From Rhodospirillales bacterium (GTDB taxonomy: Bacteria > Pseudomonadota > Alphaproteobacteria > Rhodospirillales > JAPHTL01), in the NCBI GenBank assembly GCA_026193355.1, contig JAPHTL010000033.1, positions 1-12,104 of the forward strand: a stretch of DNA of 12,104 nucleotides, read 5' to 3'. The position numbers and the translations under genes are program-made. Below are positions 6,549 to 12,104 of this stretch, one piece after another. The notes beneath the pieces are model-generated. The model was not told where the DNA came from. It worked only from the letters and a program-made list of their open reading frames with translations, and ran no database searches. How positions within the stretch are numbered: position 1 is the first letter of the stretch; each line of letters opens with the position of its first letter.

Positions 6549-7463
6549 ATGGAAAGACCAAATCATTTTCTCGACCTCGACAGAATCGATGCCGAGAGCC
6601 TAAGGGAAATTCTCGACTACGGCACCGCCTTGAAAAGGGGGGTATTCCCTGTCGGCGGCTCGACCCCCCTGCTCGGCAAGACGTTGGCGATGATCTTCGA
6701 AAAGCCTTCGACCCGGACCCGCGTGTCGTTCGAGGTCGGCATGCAGCAGCTCGGCGGGACCGCCGTTTTTTTGCAGGGCGCGGAAAGCCAGCTTGGCCGC
6801 GGTGAAACCATTGCCGATACGGCCCGGGTGCTGTCCCGCTATGTTGACGTGATCATGATCCGCACGGACGATCCGGAAAAGCTGGAAGAGCTTGCCGCCT
6901 ACGCCACAGTGCCGGTGATCAACGGCCTGACGGACCGGAGCCACCCGTGCCAGCTGATGGCCGACATACTGACCTTCGAGGAGCACCGCGGGCCCATCGA
7001 CGGGCGGGTTGTCACATGGGTCGGCGATGGCAACAACATGGCCACGTCATGGATACATGCCGCGTCAAAGTTCAACTTTGAGCTGCGCCTCGCCTGCCCA
7101 GGGGAGTTCGCCCCCAGCGAAGAGGCCATGGCCTGGGCGAAGGAAAAGGGCGCAAGGGTGATATTGACCACCGATCCAGCAGAGGCGGTCGCAGGAAGCG
7201 ACTGCGTCGTGACCGATACCTGGGTTTCCATGGGCGATAGCGACGGCGATCTGCGGCGCAAGCGTCTGGCCCCCTATCAGGTGAACGAAGCCCTGATGGC
7301 ACGGGCGCAGAAGGATGCGCTTTTCATGCATTGCCTGCCCGCACATCGCGGCGAGGAAGTCACCGAGGCCGTCATCGACGGGCCGTGTTCTGTCGTCTGG
7401 GACGAGGCGGAAAACCGCCTGCATGCCCAAAAAGGCGTCCTCACCTGGTGCCTGATGGGATGA
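6549..7463 (+). CDS. argF: Ornithine carbamoyltransferase, anabolic
   Basis: This 304-residue enzyme condenses carbamoyl phosphate with ornithine to give citrulline in arginine synthesis. It acts in the cytoplasm, normally as a trimer. The carbamoyl phosphate site is EKPSTRTRVSFEVG (51-64), with the STRTR core at 54-58, and HPCQ at 132-135. The ornithine loop is DTWVSMGD (223-230), and HCLPAHRGEEV (261-271) holds the conserved cysteine loop. The serine-methionine-glycine loop marks it as an ornithine rather than aspartate or acetylornithine carbamoyltransferase. The start ATG at 6549 lies one base after the argD stop and has no ribosome binding site of its own, so translation probably depends on ribosomes finishing argD. 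Its position directly after argD fits a biosynthetic role; no arcA or arcC of the catabolic pathway is present. Confidence 0.96.
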   Translation: MERPNHFLDLDRIDAESLREILDYGTALKRGVFPVGGSTPLLGKTLAMIFEKPSTRTRVSFEVGMQQLGGTAVFLQGAESQLGRGETIADTARVLSRYVDVIMIRTDDPEKLEELAAYATVPVINGLTDRSHPCQLMADILTFEEHRGPIDGRVVTWVGDGNNMATSWIHAASKFNFELRLACPGEFAPSEEAMAWAKEKGARVILTTDPAEAVAGSDCVVTDTWVSMGDSDGDLRRKRLAPYQVNEALMARAQKDALFMHCLPAHRGEEVTEAVIDGPCSVVWDEAENRLHAQKGVLTWCLMG

Positions 7464-7473
7464 TGGCCTGATC

Positions 7474-8394
7474 ATGACAACGCCATCGGGGGACCCTTCC
7501 CTGCTTGACGATTTCATTCTTCCGTTTCAGATCGACGCCTTCGGCGTACGGGGGCGTCTCGTGCGTCTGGGCGGAACCATGCAAAAGTCCCTTGCCGGAC
7601 ATGGCTACCCGATGCCGGTGCGCGAACTGAACGGCGAAGCGATGGCCCTTTCAGCCGTTCTGGCGGGCGCCCTTAAATACGACGGCCTTTTCACCCTGCA
7701 AATACAGAGTGACGGACCGGTCTCCCTGATCGTTGTCGACGTCGATAGCAGCGGCGGCATGCGTTCCTATGCCCGCTACGACGAAGAAAAGGTCAGCAAA
7801 TCGGCCGAAGGAGAAGGCGGAATCGTCCCCCGCATGCTGGGCAGCGGGCACCTTGCCTTCACCGTCGATCAGGGTGCGAACACCGACCGCTATCAGGGAA
7901 TCACCGAGCTTGACGGCGCGACGCTGGCCGATTGCGCGCATAACTACTTCCATCGTTCCGAACAGCTTGAAACAGCGATCATGCTGGCGTCTTCGGGTGA
8001 TGAGCACAGCCCCGGCGCAGCCGCGCTGATGATTCAGCGACTTCCCGGCGCAGCGTTGACGGAAGACGACAAGGACACCGCCGATGAGCAGTGGCGTGAA
8101 GCCGTTATCCTTCTCAGTTCGATGACGGCGAAGGAACTGCTCGACCCCGCCCTGTCTGCGGAACAGATCCTCTTCCGTCTCTACCACCACGAGGCCGTAA
8201 GGATCTACAAGGACACCCCCCTGCGTTTCCAGTGCCGTTGCTCGGAAGAGAAAGTGTCGCGAACCCTTGCGTCCTTCCCGAGGCAGGAAATCGAGGATCT
8301 GAAGGAAGATGGGCAGGTCGAGGTGATCTGCGAATTTTGCCGGGCGATCTATCGTTTCAGTCAGGACGATCTGGAGACGCTTTACACGCCTTGA
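7474..8394 (+). CDS. hslO: Redox-regulated chaperone Hsp33
   Basis: This 306-residue cytoplasmic holdase is activated when its C-terminal zinc centre is oxidised, after which it holds unfolding proteins during oxidative stress. The N-terminal domain has the usual Hsp33 features: QIDAFGVRGRLVRLG near 19-33, AVLAGALKYDGLFTLQIQ around 61-78, and QGITELDGATLADCAHNYFH (141-160). The switch has the family pattern CxC (Cys254, Cys256) and CxxC (Cys286, Cys289), so all four zinc ligands are present. Cys154 is an additional cysteine. The start is 10 bases after the argF stop, consistent with membership of the arg operon. argF-hslO adjacency recurs in alphaproteobacteria as far as I recall; why a stress chaperone sits with arginine genes is not known to me. 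Confidence 0.94.
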   Translation: MTTPSGDPSLLDDFILPFQIDAFGVRGRLVRLGGTMQKSLAGHGYPMPVRELNGEAMALSAVLAGALKYDGLFTLQIQSDGPVSLIVVDVDSSGGMRSYARYDEEKVSKSAEGEGGIVPRMLGSGHLAFTVDQGANTDRYQGITELDGATLADCAHNYFHRSEQLETAIMLASSGDEHSPGAAALMIQRLPGAALTEDDKDTADEQWREAVILLSSMTAKELLDPALSAEQILFRLYHHEAVRIYKDTPLRFQCRCSEEKVSRTLASFPRQEIEDLKEDGQVEVICEFCRAIYRFSQDDLETLYTP

Positions 8395-8403
8395 AGGGGA
8401 ACC

Positions 8404-8421
8404 ATGTCCGTGTCAGAGTGA
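8404..8421 (+). other. Possible five-codon leader mini-ORF (MSVSE)
   Basis: Immediately after the hslO stop comes AGGGGA (8395-8400), three bases before an ATG at 8404. That ATG opens a five-codon frame ending in TGA at 8419-8421, four bases before the lipoprotein start. This is the strongest ribosome-binding sequence near the lipoprotein gene, yet it serves the mini-ORF in a different frame. It may couple lipoprotein translation to upstream ribosomes by reinitiation. It could also be a chance arrangement. Confidence 0.3.
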
Positions 8422-8425
8422 CCGG

Positions 8426-9028
8426 ATGATGATCAGGTTATCACAACGATTCTTTCTGGTTCTGGCCACCGCGCTGGTTATGGTTTCGACAGCCGGGTGC
8501 GCGACCAACCTTCCGTCCAACGATCAACCTGAACTGAGCTATTCACACCTCGGCGCCTATCGCCTGGATGTCTCCAGCATCGAGGTGGTGTCCCACTTCA
8601 AGCCCACTCTTGAGGCGCCCAACATCGAACACCGTTTCCCGACCCCGCCGGAAAAGGCCCTGCGCCAATGGGCGAACGACCGGCTTGCGGCTAAAGGAAC
8701 GCGCGGAACAGCGCAGTTCGTTATTCGCGATGCGTCCGTCACCGAATCCCGCCTGCCGATCCGCAAGGGCGTAAGCGGACTGTTCCACAAGGAACAGTCC
8801 GAGCGTTATGAAGGAAAGGTCGACGTAGTGTTGCGGATACTGGACAGCGGAGGACACGAGGTCGCCTATGTGGAAGGGAAAGCGACACACAGCACAACCG
8901 CTGGCGAAGACCTTTCCATAAACGAACGTGAAGCCCTGTGGTTCCGCCTCACGGAAACCATGTTGAACGACCTGGACCGACAGCTGGATACAGGCATCCG
9001 GACCCACTTCGGGCCCTACATGCAGTAG
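8426..9028 (+). CDS. Putative lipoprotein of unknown function
   Basis: This 200-residue protein starts with a short charged N-terminus and a hydrophobic stretch at 9-20, then STAGC (21-25) with Cys25 as the likely lipidated residue. The lipobox is slightly non-canonical, with Thr rather than Leu at -3. The mature part is soluble and polar, about 175 residues. Distinctive stretches are LGAYRLDVSSIEVVSHFKP (42-60), PPEKALRQWANDRLAAKGT (74-92) and a long alternating beta-rich section near 115-150, the sort of alpha/beta pattern seen in small periplasmic lipoproteins. I do not recognise the family. It follows hslO by 31 bases and is last in the arg-hslO run, convergent with trkH with nine bases between. 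Two tandem ATGs (8426 and 8429) are possible starts; the local ribosome binding site is weak. It probably sits in the periplasm, anchored to the inner or outer membrane. Confidence 0.8.
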   Translation: MMIRLSQRFFLVLATALVMVSTAGCATNLPSNDQPELSYSHLGAYRLDVSSIEVVSHFKPTLEAPNIEHRFPTPPEKALRQWANDRLAAKGTRGTAQFVIRDASVTESRLPIRKGVSGLFHKEQSERYEGKVDVVLRILDSGGHEVAYVEGKATHSTTAGEDLSINEREALWFRLTETMLNDLDRQLDTGIRTHFGPYMQ

Positions 9029-9037
9029 GGGAAGCGC

Positions 9038-10486
9038 CTAGCCCCGCCAGAACGAGCGGGTCAGCAGCACCAGCACGGTGAAAAGTTCCAGACGGCCGAG
9101 CAACATCCCCACCGCCATCAGCCATTTTGCACCGTCCGGAAGGCTCTGGAAGTTGCCGGCCGGCCCCACGACATCACCCAGACCCGGCCCGACGTTGGCG
9201 ATCGCGGTGGCCGCACTGGACAGGGCCGTGATGAAATCAAGCCCGAACATCCCCAATCCCAACGCCAGAAGGGCGAAGGTAACGCCGAACAGAAAGAAAA
9301 ATCCGAGGACCGAAACAATGACTTCATCGGGGATCGGGCGGCGATTGTAATAGGGAATGAAAACGCCGTGCGGCTGCAACAACTGGCGCAACTGCGTCCT
9401 TGCGGCTGCGTAGACGACCTGAAAGCGGAATATCTTGATTCCACAGGTTGTCGACCCGGCGCAACCGCCGATAAACATCACCATGAAGAACAGCGGCGCG
9501 GCGAAACTTCCCCACAGCATGTAATCCATGGTGGCGAAGCCGGTTCCCGTCATGATCGAAACCACGTTGAAAGCCGAATGGCGCAGCGCCTCAAGGGGGT
9601 GCATGCTTTGACCAATCCACAGGAATGCCGCAGCGACGAGCACGAAACTCGCAGCAACCGCCAGGAAGACCTGGACCTGGCTGTCGTGGTAAAGGGCGCC
9701 GACATCGCCGCGAATCGTCCGGACGTACAAAAGGAACGGCAGGCTGCCTATGATCATGCCAATAGTGATGATTGCATCGACCATACCGCTGTTGAAATGC
9801 CCGACGGAAGCGTCGTAAGTCGAGAATCCGCCCGTTGCAATCGTCGTCATCGAGTGGGTTATGGCGTCGAAGGGGCGCAGGCCAGCCAGCCAGAGGGCAA
9901 CGGCGCAAATGGCGGTAAGCGCGACATAGATAAGCGTCAGGCCGGCTGACATCTGGGCGGCGCGCGGCAGGACCTTTTCTTCCGCATCGAAGGCCTCGAC
10001 GCGGAACAACTGCATGCCGCCGACTTTAAGCATCGGCAGGATCGAGATCGCCATCACGATGATGCCGATTCCCCCAAGCCACTGAAGGATTGCGCGCCAC
10101 AGCAACAAGCCCGGTGGAGCACTGTTCAGACTGCTGATCACCGTCGAGCCTGTCGTTGTAATACCGGACATCGCCTCGAAGAAGGCGTCGGTAATGCTTA
10201 GATTCAACTCGGAAAAAACGAGGGGCAAGGCGCCAAAGACGGTCATCGACACCCAGATTGCGGTGGTCATGATGAAGCCCTGCCGGACGCCAAATTTCCC
10301 GCGGAACCCCCGGCAGCTCAGGATCAGAATGACCCCGACAAACAATGTGCATCCAGCGGAAAGCACAAACACCTGCCAATCGGGATTGCCATAGTAAAGA
10401 TCGACGCCTGCCGGGATGCACATGGCAACGGCAAGGATCGTCAAAAGGACGCCAATCACAAGGAGTATGGGACGAAAGTCGTACAC
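9038..10486 (-). CDS. trkH: Trk system potassium uptake protein TrkH
   Basis: This 482-residue inner-membrane protein is the ion-conducting subunit of the Trk potassium uptake system (E. coli TrkH is 483). It has the four M1-P-M2 repeats, each with a filter glycine: TTTGST (110-115), ATGGFST (217-223), MTGTGFATMDY (312-322) and ANVGPGLGDV (430-439). GGCAGSTTCGIKIFRF (340-355) is the TrkH signature after repeat three and forms the intramembrane gate region. TrkH needs the NAD/ATP-binding TrkA, which is not in this window, although in many alphaproteobacteria the two genes are separate. The start is GTG at 10486; no upstream in-frame ATG or GTG was seen, and the next Met is inside the first membrane helix. 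The ribosome binding site is weak. It is the last minus-strand gene of the folE side, 140 bases from folE, so it probably has its own promoter. Confidence 0.94.
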   Translation of the reverse strand: MYDFRPILLVIGVLLTILAVAMCIPAGVDLYYGNPDWQVFVLSAGCTLFVGVILILSCRGFRGKFGVRQGFIMTTAIWVSMTVFGALPLVFSELNLSITDAFFEAMSGITTTGSTVISSLNSAPPGLLLWRAILQWLGGIGIIVMAISILPMLKVGGMQLFRVEAFDAEEKVLPRAAQMSAGLTLIYVALTAICAVALWLAGLRPFDAITHSMTTIATGGFSTYDASVGHFNSGMVDAIITIGMIIGSLPFLLYVRTIRGDVGALYHDSQVQVFLAVAASFVLVAAAFLWIGQSMHPLEALRHSAFNVVSIMTGTGFATMDYMLWGSFAAPLFFMVMFIGGCAGSTTCGIKIFRFQVVYAAARTQLRQLLQPHGVFIPYYNRRPIPDEVIVSVLGFFFLFGVTFALLALGLGMFGLDFITALSSAATAIANVGPGLGDVVGPAGNFQSLPDGAKWLMAVGMLLGRLELFTVLVLLTRSFWRG

Positions 10487-10626
10487 GGTGCCGCTAAATC
10501 GCGTATCCCCAAGGAAAACCCGCCCGATTCTTCGTGAAAACGGCGGACTTGTCCATCGCTTATAAAGCGAAGGGGGGAAACGATGTGATCACAAAGGAAA
10601 TGGTGCGGGCGAAAAACCGTCCAGAA
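10487..10626. promoter_or_regulatory. folE-trkH intergenic region with two palindromes
   Basis: Both flanking genes are on the minus strand, so this 140-base gap should hold the end of the folE transcript and the trkH promoter. TGTGATCACA (10584-10593) is a perfect ten-base palindrome, about 100 bases before trkH; its halves look like CRP half-sites but lack the six-base spacer. CGCTT-ATA-AAGCG (10557-10569) is a second dyad and contains TATAAG on the minus strand, a possible -10 box without a good -35. No hairpin followed by a T-run, i.e. no intrinsic terminator, is evident for folE. Confidence 0.3.
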
Positions 10627-11331
10627 TCATACAAAAGAGCTTTCGCCGCTTCCCGGATTGCCGACCATTGACAGAAACTCACGCCGTGTCGAGGAACTAT
10701 CCCTGAACGCGCCCAGCATGCGGCTGGTAATCATGGCGACGCCCGGCTTGTGCACGCCGCGGGTCGTCATGCACTGGTGCGCCGCCTCGATGACGACGGC
10801 AACGCCCTTGGGCTGCAGGATCTCGTTGATATCGTTGGCGATCTGGGAGGTCATCTTTTCCTGGATCGTGAAGCGTTTGGCATAGACCTCGACCATACGG
10901 GCCAGCTTGCTGATGCCGACAACACGGCGATCGGGAAGGTAGGCGACATGCGCCCGGCCGATGATCGGCGCCATATGGTGTTCGCAATGGGATTCAAAGC
11001 GAATATCGCGCAGCAGGACCATTTCGTCGTAGCCATCGACCTCTTCGAAGGTTCGCTCAAGCACTTCCGTCGGGTTCGCGTCGTAGCCAGCGAACCACTC
11101 CTCGTAGGCGCGAACGACCCGCGACGGCGTGTCTTCAAGACCTTCCCGCGAAGGGTCATCCCCCGCCCAGCGCAAAAGAACACGCACGGCGTCCTCCGCC
11201 GCGGCGCGATCCACACCGTTTCTGACGACCGGTCCCTGTGCGTTATTGGCGGTGGTGTCCTCACCATTGACGATGCTCAGTTTCTTGCGTGCGGTCACGG
11301 CAATGTTCCTTTCAACGGGCGGATGCTTCAT
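10627..11331 (-). CDS. folE: GTP cyclohydrolase I
   Basis: FolE converts GTP to dihydroneopterin triphosphate, the first step to tetrahydrofolate. The 234 residues include the zinc ligands Cys116 and His119 in ESHCEHHMAPIIGRAHVAY (113-131) and Cys187 in HQCMTTRGV (185-193), as in type I enzymes. GDDPSREGLEDTPSRV (57-72) and GISKLARMVEVYAKRFTIQE (139-158) are family blocks, and TRREFLSMV lies at 215-223. Length fits the family (222 in E. coli) plus a variable, low-complexity N-terminus of about 30 residues. The start is uncertain. ATG 11331 has GAGGG only one base upstream. GTG 11298 has GAAAGGA at eight bases and would give 223 residues. The gene follows apaG on the same strand after 56 bases that include a hairpin. 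It is not the zinc-independent FolE2 type. Confidence 0.95.
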   Translation of the reverse strand: MKHPPVERNIAVTARKKLSIVNGEDTTANNAQGPVVRNGVDRAAAEDAVRVLLRWAGDDPSREGLEDTPSRVVRAYEEWFAGYDANPTEVLERTFEEVDGYDEMVLLRDIRFESHCEHHMAPIIGRAHVAYLPDRRVVGISKLARMVEVYAKRFTIQEKMTSQIANDINEILQPKGVAVVIEAAHQCMTTRGVHKPGVAMITSRMLGAFRDSSSTRREFLSMVGNPGSGESSFV

Positions 11332-11340
11332 ACCCTCATT

Positions 11341-11358
11341 TGGTGAGACTTTTCACCA
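11341..11358 (-). promoter_or_regulatory. Hairpin in the folE leader
   Basis: TGGTGA and TCACCA form a perfect six-base-pair stem with a six-base loop, ending nine bases before the folE ATG at 11331. It is not followed by a T-run, so it does not look like a terminator for apaG. A possible -10 box, TATATG, lies at 11368-11373 on the minus strand with only a weak -35 (TTCATT, 16-base spacer). If used, the hairpin would form the 5' end of the folE message or act as an operator just downstream of the start site. I do not recognise a tetrahydrofolate riboswitch here. Confidence 0.4.
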
Positions 11359-11387
11359 TTTCAAGAGCATATAGCATGATGGCGCGA

Positions 11388-11780
11388 TCAATGAAGCCGG
11401 CAGTTTTCCTGCGGACGATCGAGGGAGAAGTCGGGAATCGCCACATCGAACTGCTCACCCGTCCCGGTTTCCATCTGGTACGCCCCCCCCATGAACCCCG
11501 ATGGCGTGTTCAGCGGCGTTCCGCTTGTGTATTCAAAGCTGTCGCCCGGTTCCAGAACAGGTTGTTCACCCACCACACCGGGGCCGCGGACCTCCTGGGT
11601 GCGCCCAAAGGCGTCAGTAATACGCCAATAGCGGGTCAGCAGCTGTACGGTCTGCTCACCCCTGTTCTCAATCCGCACATGATAGGCCCAGACATAGCGA
11701 TTCTCCTCGGGATCGGATTGATCCTCAAGATACTCCGGTCTGACACTGACGGTAATTGCACGGGTTGTTTCCGAAAACAT
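11388..11780 (-). CDS. apaG: ApaG domain protein
   Basis: This 130-residue protein belongs to the ApaG family, an immunoglobulin-like beta-sandwich historically tied to Co2+ resistance and diadenosine-tetraphosphate metabolism; its precise role is unsettled. It covers the whole family from FSETTRAITVSVRPEYL (2-18) to FDVAIPDFSLDRP (111-123). The conserved centre is WAYHVRIENRGEQTVQLLTR (31-50), then YWRITDAFGR (51-60), RGPGVVGEQP (65-74) and TPSGFMGGAYQM (92-103). The ATG at 11780 is preferred over the in-frame GTG at 11795, because GTGAGGG there is a good ribosome binding site nine bases before the ATG. The usual E. coli neighbours ksgA and apaH are absent. It lies between a probable radical SAM gene and folE, all on the minus strand. 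Confidence 0.93.
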   Translation of the reverse strand: MFSETTRAITVSVRPEYLEDQSDPEENRYVWAYHVRIENRGEQTVQLLTRYWRITDAFGRTQEVRGPGVVGEQPVLEPGDSFEYTSGTPLNTPSGFMGGAYQMETGTGEQFDVAIPDFSLDRPQENCRLH

Positions 11781-11836
11781 GCCGAAGGCCCTCACGACTG
11801 CTGCCGGTGACCGGAAAGGATCACCCTGTTCCGTTT

Positions 11837-11864
11837 CATATAGGCAGCCGGAACGTTATTTCCA
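11837..11864 (-). promoter_or_regulatory. Candidate apaG promoter
   Basis: On the minus strand TGGAAA (11864-11859) is followed by a 16-base spacer and TATATG (11842-11837), giving four and five matches to the sigma-70 consensus boxes. A six-base inverted repeat GTTCCG/CGGAAC (11828-11833 and 11849-11854) flanks the -10 box. Between it and the start codon lies a GGTGA...TCACC dyad (11806-11825). The assignment is tentative. Confidence 0.3.
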
Positions 11865-11893
11865 GCGCCCCGGAATATCGGACGCACCTTTCC

Positions 11894-12104
11894 CTACGAC
11901 GCGCTGCAAGCGCCGCCGCCGAGAACGCAGAATTTTGCGCAGTGGGGGTGGTTGAGAGGGACGGACCGGGACGCTGAATTGAGATCCTCGCCAAGTTCGA
12001 ACTGTGGATCGTAGGGCAGCAGCGTACAGGGAACGACGACCGGATGCGTGGCGTCCTTTCGCTTGATCACCATGCGTGATGTCGCGCACATCATGGCGTC
12101 CGGC
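11894..12104 (-). CDS. C-terminal fragment of a probable radical SAM protein, N-terminus beyond the edge
   Basis: The last 69 residues of a minus-strand gene are visible, open to the right edge and ending in TAG at 11896-11894. The segment is cysteine-rich: Cys6, Cys26, Cys55, Cys59 and Cys66 of the visible part, in PCTLLPYDPQFELG (25-38) and LNHPHCAKFCVLGGGACS (50-67). This pattern resembles, from memory, the C-terminus of radical SAM proteins that carry an auxiliary iron-sulphur cluster. The CX3CxxC core that defines radical SAM enzymes would lie outside the window, so the family cannot be confirmed here. The gene precedes apaG on the same strand by 113 bases. An internal ATG at 12094 is probably not the start, because the frame continues upstream. 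Confidence 0.55.
   Translation of the reverse strand, partial: PDAMMCATSRMVIKRKDATHPVVVPCTLLPYDPQFELGEDLNSASRSVPLNHPHCAKFCVLGGGACSAS

Noticed and set aside
5276..6550. A 424-codon open frame antisense to argD
   Set aside because: It mirrors the argD codons in a GC-rich genome, has no recognisable family, and argD on the other strand is certain. Similar antisense frames over the carbamoyltransferase (1281-2003) and recX neighbours were dropped for the same reason.
972..7463. Carbamoyltransferase and argF as one carbamoyl phosphate pathway unit
   Set aside because: Both use carbamoyl phosphate, but they are separated by unrelated genes on both strands and belong to different families; no carbamoyl phosphate synthetase is nearby.
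7460..7471. A three-codon frame between argF and hslO as a leader peptide
   Set aside because: It overlaps the argF stop, has no ribosome binding site of its own, and is short enough to be chance.
5280..10677. A 13-base repeat CATTGACAGAAAC found near 5280 and near 10665
   Set aside because: About one such match is expected by chance in a window of this size, and the second copy lies inside folE coding sequence.
11332..11387. A tetrahydrofolate riboswitch ahead of folE
   Set aside because: Such riboswitches occur before folE in some alphaproteobacteria, but the 56-base gap shows only one short hairpin and I do not recognise the conserved core.
1..12104. Defence system, CRISPR array, prophage, insertion sequence or RNA gene
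   Set aside because: I saw no regularly spaced repeats, transposase or integrase motifs, tRNA cloverleaf or rRNA sequence in the window.

Overview
The window looks like ordinary chromosome from a GC-rich alphaproteobacterium, probably a Rhodospirillales-like lineage. That placement is inferred from the gene content and order (recX, an ABC-2 permease, argD-argF-hslO, trkH, apaG-folE) and from codon use, not from a marker-gene search. Genes are tightly packed on both strands. I see no tRNA, rRNA, CRISPR array, insertion sequence, integrase or phage gene. Nearly all of the window is conserved housekeeping. I did not find a convincing undescribed system.

Left part (1-3714). A membrane-anchored alpha/beta hydrolase, cut by the left edge, points left. 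It diverges from a complete NodU/CmcH-type O-carbamoyltransferase at 972-2690. The 151-base gap between them holds several short repeats. A small ArsC-family reductase (2714-3055, minus) converges on the carbamoyltransferase and diverges from a PaaI-type hotdog thioesterase (3184-3714, plus). The hydrolase/carbamoyltransferase pair is the most accessory-looking part and could modify a surface glycan or secondary metabolite. That role is inference.

Middle part (3711-9028). recX (minus) ends inside the thioesterase stop codon and diverges from an ABC-2 permease that has no ATPase partner in the window. A good sigma-70-like promoter (TTGACA, 17-base spacer, CATACT) lies just after the permease. 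It should drive argD, argF, hslO and a putative lipoprotein of unknown function. The argD-argF pair carries out two steps of ornithine/citrulline (arginine) synthesis, hslO encodes the redox chaperone Hsp33, and the lipoprotein is preceded by a five-codon mini-ORF with its own strong ribosome binding site.

Right part (9038-12104), all on the minus strand. In the direction of transcription it contains the end of a cysteine-rich protein that resembles the C-terminus of a radical SAM enzyme (edge-truncated), then apaG, folE (GTP cyclohydrolase I) and trkH (potassium uptake). apaG and folE lie 56 bases apart. Both leaders carry a GGTGA...TCACC dyad, and the one before folE forms a perfect six-base-pair hairpin.
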